From: Nitrospirae bacterium RIFCSPLOW2_12_42_9
Lineage (GTDB): Bacteria; Nitrospirota; 9FT-COMBO-42-15; HDB-SIOI813
Assembly: GCA_001805205.1 (NCBI GenBank)
Contig: MHER01000129.1
Location: forward strand, 1 to 10,460
DNA length: 10,460 bases
Direction of reading: 5' to 3'
Shown: positions 5,951 to 10,460 of the stretch, piece after piece
How positions within the stretch are numbered: the stretch's first letter is position 1
Layout: each line of letters starts with the position of its first letter
Program-made: the position numbers and the translations under genes
The notes under the pieces: model-generated
Database searches by the model: none
Told to the model about the DNA's origin: nothing
What the model saw: the letters and a program-made list of their open reading frames with translations, nothing else

Positions 5951-6973
5951 TTAAGCTACCCCTGACATTACCCTCTCCAACTTCTTATCATAACTCTTAT
6001 GCGATGGCCGCATCTCAATAACCTTTGGCGGGCATTTATCCGCACATATAGTACATCCTATACATTTCACCGGATCTACAATATGCAACTTTTTTGATTC
6101 ACCTGCTATTGCATCAACCGGACATACCTTCTTGCATATCAGACATCCTATACAATCTTCATGAACATATGCAATATCTCTGACAGGGATCAGGTCAGAG
6201 ATAATATTCGTTGGACATACCGGGACACACAGACCACAGTTTGTGCATCTATTATAATCTATCCTCGCAAGGAAGCTGTCTATAGTTATAGCATCATATG
6301 GACACACCTTCCTGCACTTATCACATGCTATACAACCAACATTACATATCTTCTTTGTATCAGCGCCCTTATCAAGGGAACGGCAAAAGATATGCACATC
6401 CTTGTTCTCAGGAATGAGCTCTATAAGGTTTTTAGGACATGGCGGGATACAGAGACCGCACCCTGTACACTTTTCAGCTATTACAACAGGGAGTCCATTC
6501 CCGTTCATATACATGGCATCAAACGGGCAAGCCTTAACACAACTCGCAAGACCAAGACATCCATATACACAGCTCTTTGAGCCCCCTGATACTAAAATGG
6601 CTGCATTACAATCCTGTACGCCGTGGTATTCACCCTTTTCCAAAGCCTCATTATGTCCGCCAAGGCAATATATCTTCGCAAGCATCCTTTCAGGCATTTC
6701 AGGTGCATCAACACCCATTACTGAGGCAATCTTCTTTGCCGTAGAAGCCCCGCCAGGTGAACACCCGCTAACAGCGGCCTTTCCCTCTGCCACGGCCGTG
6801 GCAAACCCCATACACCCGGCAAAGCCGCACGCACCGCAGTTGGCATGCGGCAGAAAACTATCAATCTCTGCAACCTTGGGGTCTATCACTACGGCAAACT
6901 TTTTTGCTGCAATACCGAGCCCGAAACTCGCCACAATCCCCATTGCACTCATTGTAATGATAGCCGAAAGCAT
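5951..6973 (-). CDS. rnfB: Rnf complex iron-sulfur subunit RnfB, multi-ferredoxin form
   Basis: RnfB takes electrons from reduced ferredoxin and passes them into the membrane-bound Rnf complex. Residues 3-24 are one membrane helix. Next is the Fe-S domain with C46, C49, C54 and C71 (NCGACGFAGC). Then come six ferredoxin-type cysteine sets ending in CP: C135/C139/C145/C149, then sets beginning at C169, C214, C243, C274 and C304. These pair naturally into three 2[4Fe-4S] ferredoxin domains, for up to seven clusters in total. At 340 residues it is far longer than the roughly 190-residue E. coli protein and like the long RnfB of acetogens. The ATG has only a purine-rich GAGAG upstream. It is the last rnf gene, separated from rnfA by 111 bases that hold a likely promoter, and is followed by rpsF. 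Confidence 0.95.
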   Translation of the reverse strand: MLSAIITMSAMGIVASFGLGIAAKKFAVVIDPKVAEIDSFLPHANCGACGFAGCMGFATAVAEGKAAVSGCSPGGASTAKKIASVMGVDAPEMPERMLAKIYCLGGHNEALEKGEYHGVQDCNAAILVSGGSKSCVYGCLGLASCVKACPFDAMYMNGNGLPVVIAEKCTGCGLCIPPCPKNLIELIPENKDVHIFCRSLDKGADTKKICNVGCIACDKCRKVCPYDAITIDSFLARIDYNRCTNCGLCVPVCPTNIISDLIPVRDIAYVHEDCIGCLICKKVCPVDAIAGESKKLHIVDPVKCIGCTICADKCPPKVIEMRPSHKSYDKKLERVMSGVA

Positions 6974-7011
6974 CTATTTCTCTCTTTTTGAATTTATTAA
7001 TGTAACTTATT

Positions 7012-7041
7012 ATTATAACCTATCTATTTTGATACAGGCAA
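7012..7041 (-). promoter_or_regulatory. Putative sigma70 promoter upstream of rnfB
   Basis: On the minus strand TTGCCT (7041-7036) stands 18 bases before a perfect TATAAT (7017-7012). Transcription would start near 7005, giving a leader of about 32 bases before the rnfB ATG at 6973. It lies in the only sizeable gap within the visible rnf operon. The TATAAT match is exact and the -35 matches four of six consensus bases (TTGACA). Activity is inferred. Confidence 0.5.
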
Positions 7042-7063
7042 CAATTTATTTTCAATTTATTTT
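7042..7063 (-). repeat. Tandem 11-bp A-tract repeat, UP-element-like
   Basis: CAATTTATTTT occurs twice back to back on the plus strand (7042-7052 and 7053-7063). Read on the minus strand this is AAAATAAATTG twice, ending exactly at the base before the putative -35. The 11-base period, about one helical turn, and the A-rich content are what an RNA polymerase alpha-subunit UP element looks like. A regulator site is the alternative. Confidence 0.5.
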
Positions 7064-7084
7064 CGATGGAAAACAATCTACTGC

Positions 7085-7672
7085 CTACTTCACAAGTCCG
7101 GCAAAACCTAAAAATGCCAATGACATCAGACCTGCCGTAACCAGCGATATCGGTGTCCCCTGTAAAACCTTTGGTATCCTGGCATAAGCCATCTGCTCCC
7201 TGATCCCGGCCATCAGAAGCAGTGCAATAGTAAACCCCACCGGAGCCCCGAATGAAAAAAAGAGCATAGGGAAGAAATCCATCTCTTTCTGCACAACGAG
7301 TAAAGCCACAGCTAATACTGCACAATTTGTTGTAATCAACGGGAGGAATATACCAAGTGCATTATAGAGAGCAGGGCTTGTCTTCCTGATTACCATCTCA
7401 ACAAACTGGACCAGGGTGGCGATGACAAGGATAAAGACAATCGTCCTGAGATAGATTAGATTAAAAGGAATAAGTATAAACTTCTCTATAAGCCATGCAC
7501 TTACCCCTGCGAGGGTTATAACAAAGATGACGGCCATCCCCATCCCTATACTTGTCTCTATCCTTGCTGAAACGCCAAGAAAAGGACATATGCCAAGAAA
7601 TCGGGTCAGGACAAAGTTAGTAACAAAGATCGTGCTTACAAGTATAATTAGAATTTCAACCACGTTTTCCAT
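7085..7672 (-). CDS. rnfA: Rnf complex membrane subunit RnfA
   Basis: RnfA is one of two paralogous six-helix membrane subunits that form the core of the Rnf pump. The 195-residue length is standard for the family. The signature TNFVLTRFLGICPFLGVS contains C29, and GIFLPLITTNCAVL contains C117; with the matching pair in RnfE these cysteines are known to hold a cluster within the membrane. Hydrophobic segments cover most of the sequence, with short charged loops (e.g. RKTSPALYNA at 96-105). The gene starts three bases after the rnfE stop, so translation is probably coupled; the purine run at the end of rnfE acts as ribosome binding site. The next gene, rnfB, is 111 bases away. Confidence 0.97.
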   Translation of the reverse strand: MENVVEILIILVSTIFVTNFVLTRFLGICPFLGVSARIETSIGMGMAVIFVITLAGVSAWLIEKFILIPFNLIYLRTIVFILVIATLVQFVEMVIRKTSPALYNALGIFLPLITTNCAVLAVALLVVQKEMDFFPMLFFSFGAPVGFTIALLLMAGIREQMAYARIPKVLQGTPISLVTAGLMSLAFLGFAGLVK

Positions 7673-7675
7673 ATA

Positions 7676-8371
7676 TCACTTCTTCCCCTTTCTCCTCTCT
7701 TCAATCTTATTGGCAAGGGCAACAAGAAGTCCCAGTCCAATAAATGCACCTGGTGGCAGGATCATCACAATCATAGGTTGATATTCATATTCAAAGGCTT
7801 CCATTATTCCAGTTAATACTGGCATGTCAAACCATGTACCATTGCCGAGGATCTCCCTTACTGTACCGAGTAAGATCAGGACTATAGTAAATCCTATACC
7901 CATACCAAGACCATCTGCCGTTGACCTTATGACATTATTCTTGGACGCAAATGCCTCTGCCCTCGCAAGGACGATACAATTGACTACTATAAGTGGGATG
8001 AAAATACCAAGGGAATGGTGCAGCTCAGGAGTAAAGGCCGCCATCATGAGGTCTGTAACAGTCACAAAGGTTGCTATGACAATGATGAAGGCAGGAATCC
8101 TTATCATATCCGGTATAATCTTCCGTAATATTGAAATTAAGATATTAGACATGACAAGAACAAAGGTAGTGGCAATCCCCATACCTACTCCGTTTATAGC
8201 GGACGTTGTTACAGCGAGAGTCGGACACATCCCGAGGACCAGCCGGAATAGCGGGATCTCCTCCCATAGCCCACGGAGGAAGTCTCCGGCAATCTCTTTA
8301 AGATCAAACCCGGGTACAACTGCCAAAGGTTGAACTTCAGTAATTTCCTGGGCCATTTCCCTATCCGCCAT
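7676..8371 (-). CDS. rnfE: Rnf complex membrane subunit RnfE
   Basis: RnfE is the paralogue and inverted partner of RnfA in the membrane core. From the ATG at 8371 the protein has 231 residues. The signatures are LVLGMCPTLAVTTSAINGVGMG with C49, and GIFIPLIVVNCIVLARAEAFASKN with C132. The protein ends in a lysine- and arginine-rich tail. About 25 residues precede the region where E. coli RnfE begins (ADREMAQEITEVQPLAVVPG), so there is an N-terminal extension. A TTG 27 bases upstream is also in frame, but AAGGAG seven bases before the ATG decides the start. The gene overlaps the end of rnfG by 11 bases and leads into rnfA with a three-base gap, so rnfG-rnfE-rnfA are tightly coupled. Confidence 0.95.
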   Translation of the reverse strand: MADREMAQEITEVQPLAVVPGFDLKEIAGDFLRGLWEEIPLFRLVLGMCPTLAVTTSAINGVGMGIATTFVLVMSNILISILRKIIPDMIRIPAFIIVIATFVTVTDLMMAAFTPELHHSLGIFIPLIVVNCIVLARAEAFASKNNVIRSTADGLGMGIGFTIVLILLGTVREILGNGTWFDMPVLTGIMEAFEYEYQPMIVMILPPGAFIGLGLLVALANKIEERRKGKK

Positions 8372-8939
8372 TGCCAAACTCCTTGTTATAAATATCAAGT
8401 CCTTTTTTTACAGCACCCACAACTGCCCTCGGGGAGATTGTCGCCCCGCTGAACTGGTTTATATCTCCTCCGTCTTTTTTTACGGCAAACCTGGGGCCAT
8501 CCTCAAGAGACCTTCCTTTAAACTGACCCCTCCACTCCTCTTTCATGATCTTATTTCCGAGTCCCGGAGTCTCTTTATGGCTTATTATCTCTATACCTGA
8601 TACCTTGCCCTCCGGTGCAACACCCATCAATATATTTATATCTCCGGCATAACCATCAGGGGCAATTACCTGAAATGCAGTCCCGACAATGGCCTCATTC
8701 ATCTTGCCAGGATAAAATTTGATCTTAATATCCCTCCCCTTCTTATCCTTACCTACAACTAATTCCTGTGCATCCTTATCAATGTCATTATTAAACAATG
8801 GTAAAACTGCCTTAAGCGCGGCTACAGTTTTTAAACGTTCCTGCTCTGCAATAGGACCTTTTGTAATATCATAAACCTTGGCCAGGGCAACAGCCGCCAC
8901 AGAGCAGAAAATCGTCAGGACAATGATTAATCTAAACAT
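8361..8939 (-). CDS. rnfG: Rnf complex FMN-binding subunit RnfG
   Basis: RnfG carries a covalently bound FMN on the outer face of the membrane. The 192-residue protein has one N-terminal helix (about residues 3-20) followed by a soluble FMN-binding domain. The attachment motif FSGATISPRAV is clear, with the FMN-bearing threonine at T167, and is preceded by the usual HKETPGLG segment (121-128). The length is normal for the family. It begins five bases after the rnfD stop, with AAGGAAG upstream of the ATG, and its last 11 bases overlap rnfE. Confidence 0.96.
   Translation of the reverse strand: MFRLIIVLTIFCSVAAVALAKVYDITKGPIAEQERLKTVAALKAVLPLFNNDIDKDAQELVVGKDKKGRDIKIKFYPGKMNEAIVGTAFQVIAPDGYAGDINILMGVAPEGKVSGIEIISHKETPGLGNKIMKEEWRGQFKGRSLEDGPRFAVKKDGGDINQFSGATISPRAVVGAVKKGLDIYNKEFGNGG
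8379..8384 (-). promoter_or_regulatory. Ribosome binding site of rnfE, inside the end of rnfG
   Basis: AAGGAG on the minus strand lies seven bases before the ATG at 8371 and inside the rnfG coding sequence. It selects this ATG over the in-frame TTG at 8398, to which it would be downstream. Confidence 0.75.
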
Positions 8940-8944
8940 CTTTT

Positions 8945-9991
8945 TTATGCTTCCTTCTTTTTAATGGCCCCGTACCTTACCGGTCTTATATACCTGTCGA
9001 TCATCGGAGTCACTATATTCATTAATACGATTGCAAAGGATACCCCTTCCGGATATCCGCCCCACATCCTGATTATTATGGTTATCAGACCGCAGCCAAA
9101 ACCGAATAACAACTGTCCTTTCAAAGTTACAGGACATGTTACCATGTCTGTTGCCATGAAGAAGGCCCCGATTATTAAACCTCCTGTAAGAAGGTGAAAC
9201 ACAGGATTAGCATATTTCGCAGGCTCAATCCACCAGAATATTCCACTGAAGACCATAACAGTACCAATCATGGATACAGGTATATGCCATGTAATATACT
9301 GCTTGTATAGGAGATACGCTGCACCTATAAGCAGGGCCAGTGCAGATATCTCACCAATACTTCCACCGATATTCCCTATAAAGGCATCAAACAGATTTAA
9401 TCTTGCTGCCTCACCAATCCCTTTCCCGGTAAGACGTGCAACCTGCAAATCACCGAGTGGCGTTGCACCTGTCGTTGCATCAATTCCGGTAAAAACAGGA
9501 TGTGGTACAGGCCATTTTGTCATATGAAGTGGAAACGCTATTAGAAGAAACACCCTTGCCATGAGCGCCGGGTTAAAAGGATTGAATCCAAGTCCACCGT
9601 ATAACTGTTTACAGATAATAATGGCAAAGAAACCGCCTATGACAGACAGCCACCATGGTGAACCAGTGGGCAGGGTAAGGGCTAACAGGAGACCTGTAAC
9701 CGCTGCACTCCCATCTCTAATTACAATTTTATGACCACTCATCTTTTGATAGAGTGCTTCTGCAGCAAGGGTGGAAGCAACCGTGATAATTATAACCTGG
9801 AATGCATCCCATCCAAAATAATACAGGCCTGCCAGTGTAGCAGGTATAAGAGAGATTACAACAGCCCACATGATCCTCTCTATCGTATCCTCTCCAAGTG
9901 CATGAGGAGAGGATGTCAGGATCAACTTCGGTGTGGGCTCTTCTAACCGGCCTTTTTTCCCTTCCTTTTCTTCTGCTATCTGCTCTGCCAT
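8945..9991 (-). CDS. rnfD: Rnf complex FMN-binding membrane subunit RnfD
   Basis: RnfD is the NqrB-like integral membrane subunit. The 348-residue protein has an unusually charged cytoplasmic start (EQIAEEKEGKKGRLEEPTPK) and then the conserved SSPH (27-30). Multiple membrane helices begin near residue 41. VIRDGSAAVTGLLLALTLP and GGLGFNPFNPALMARVFL are family signatures. The covalent FMN motif is DATTGATPL, with the attachment threonine at T177. The start is the only sensible ATG, but I see no convincing Shine-Dalgarno in the 31-base gap after rnfC, so initiation may depend on coupling or be weak. It is followed by rnfG after five bases. Confidence 0.95.
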   Translation of the reverse strand: MAEQIAEEKEGKKGRLEEPTPKLILTSSPHALGEDTIERIMWAVVISLIPATLAGLYYFGWDAFQVIIITVASTLAAEALYQKMSGHKIVIRDGSAAVTGLLLALTLPTGSPWWLSVIGGFFAIIICKQLYGGLGFNPFNPALMARVFLLIAFPLHMTKWPVPHPVFTGIDATTGATPLGDLQVARLTGKGIGEAARLNLFDAFIGNIGGSIGEISALALLIGAAYLLYKQYITWHIPVSMIGTVMVFSGIFWWIEPAKYANPVFHLLTGGLIIGAFFMATDMVTCPVTLKGQLLFGFGCGLITIIIRMWGGYPEGVSFAIVLMNIVTPMIDRYIRPVRYGAIKKKEA

Positions 9992-10022
9992 AAACTAACT
10001 GACTCTAAGGAACAACCCGGTA

Positions 10023-10460
10023 TCATGCAACCTTGTTCTTAGCCTTTCTCATCTCTGCTTTTATATACCTGATCTGCTGGACTATTGGCCTCCTCGACGG
10101 GCAAACATAAGTACAACAGCCGCATTCTATGCAATCGAGTATAAAATACTCTTCAGCCTCCTTTGGCTTTCCTGCCTCTGCAAGAATACTATACATATTT
10201 GGAAGCAATCTAATTGGACATGCCTGCACGCACCTGCCGCACCTTATGCATGTACGGAAATCCTCAAGTTTAATATCCTCCTTGGTCATAACGAGGATCC
10301 CTGAGGTTCCTTTGAGAACCGGTACATGCAGGGAGTACTGGGCTATCCCCATCAATGGGCCGCCAAATATTATCTTGCCTGGTTCACCATTAAATCCTCC
10401 ACATTCATTTACCACATGTTCAAGGAGCGTACCTATGCGTATCTTGAAATTTCCACTCTT
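10023..10460 (-). CDS. rnfC: Rnf complex subunit RnfC, C-terminal part (cut by the window edge)
   Basis: RnfC is the peripheral subunit that binds NADH and FMN, related to Nqo1/NuoF. The frame is open to the last base of the window, so only the last 146 residues are seen. Visible features are IGTLLEHV, then GGPLMG, followed by two [4Fe-4S] motifs, CIRCGRCVQACP and CIECGCCTYVCPSRRPIV. The protein ends soon after with IRYIKAEMRKAKNKVA, so it lacks the long alanine- and lysine-rich C-terminal extension of the gammaproteobacterial form. An internal GTG at 10415 is not the start, because coding similarity continues upstream of it (residues IRIGTLLEHV). It is the first visible gene of the rnf operon; its promoter is outside the window. 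Confidence 0.95.
   Translation of the reverse strand, partial: KSGNFKIRIGTLLEHVVNECGGFNGEPGKIIFGGPLMGIAQYSLHVPVLKGTSGILVMTKEDIKLEDFRTCIRCGRCVQACPIRLLPNMYSILAEAGKPKEAEEYFILDCIECGCCTYVCPSRRPIVQQIRYIKAEMRKAKNKVA

Noticed and set aside
6402..7187. A 261-codon open frame on the plus strand across rnfB and the rnfA end
   Set aside because: It lies antisense to rnfB and rnfA, whose motifs are unmistakable, and its product shows no domain. It is a by-product of the codon use of rnfB.
7020..7325. A 101-codon open frame on the minus strand overlapping the end of rnfA
   Set aside because: It is in another frame of the same strand within rnfA, which has clear family signatures; the product looks random.
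7824..8333. A 169-codon open frame on the plus strand
   Set aside because: It is fully antisense to rnfE, with no ribosome binding site or recognisable protein features.

Overview
The window reads as chromosomal DNA from a Gram-negative-type, probably anaerobic or facultative bacterium of moderate GC content. Three things suggest this: a complete-looking Rnf electron-transport operon in the gene order C-D-G-E-A-B, an extended multi-cluster RnfB, and a large cell-surface or periplasmic beta-propeller protein carrying a CCCCC/GGGGG inverted-repeat insert. Such inserts are familiar from environmental Nitrospirota, Desulfobacterota and related lineages. That taxonomic placement is inference only; nothing here fixes the phylum.

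Layout, left to right. Bases 1-72 hold the open 3' tail of an unidentified plus-strand gene. Bases 107-3463 (plus) encode a roughly 1,118-residue protein: an N-terminal membrane anchor or signal, a seven-bladed FG-GAP/VCBS-type propeller with seven DxDxDG calcium loops, an ASPIC/UnbV (CRTAC1-like) domain, and about 14 HEAT repeats. A palindromic repeat is embedded in frame between blades 5 and 6. Everything after that is on the minus strand and converges on this gene. In transcription order (right to left) the minus-strand genes are rnfC (5' end cut off by the window), rnfD, rnfG, rnfE, rnfA, rnfB, rpsF (S6), ssb, rpsR (S18), and a putative secreted glycoside-hydrolase-like TIM-barrel protein.

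How the genes work together. The Rnf subunits form an inner-membrane ferredoxin:NAD+ oxidoreductase that couples electron transfer to Na+ or H+ translocation. RnfB and RnfC carry the soluble Fe-S/NADH-side centres, RnfD and RnfG carry covalent FMN on TGAT/SGAT threonines, and RnfA and RnfE form the paralogous membrane core with paired cysteines. rpsF-ssb-rpsR is the widespread ribosomal/replication cluster, but rplI, its usual last partner, is absent between rpsR and the next gene.

Regulatory structure is the least ordinary part. A sigma70-like promoter with a tandem A-tract (UP-like) repeat sits in the 111-bp rnfA-rnfB gap, so rnfB and the ribosomal genes may have their own transcription. 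The rpsF leader can fold so that a CUCCUU segment pairs with its own Shine-Dalgarno sequence around a perfect hairpin, which suggests translational control. I found no mobile element, tRNA, rRNA or CRISPR array, and no wholly new system; the strongest leads are the rpsF leader, the repeat-invaded propeller and the internal promoter.
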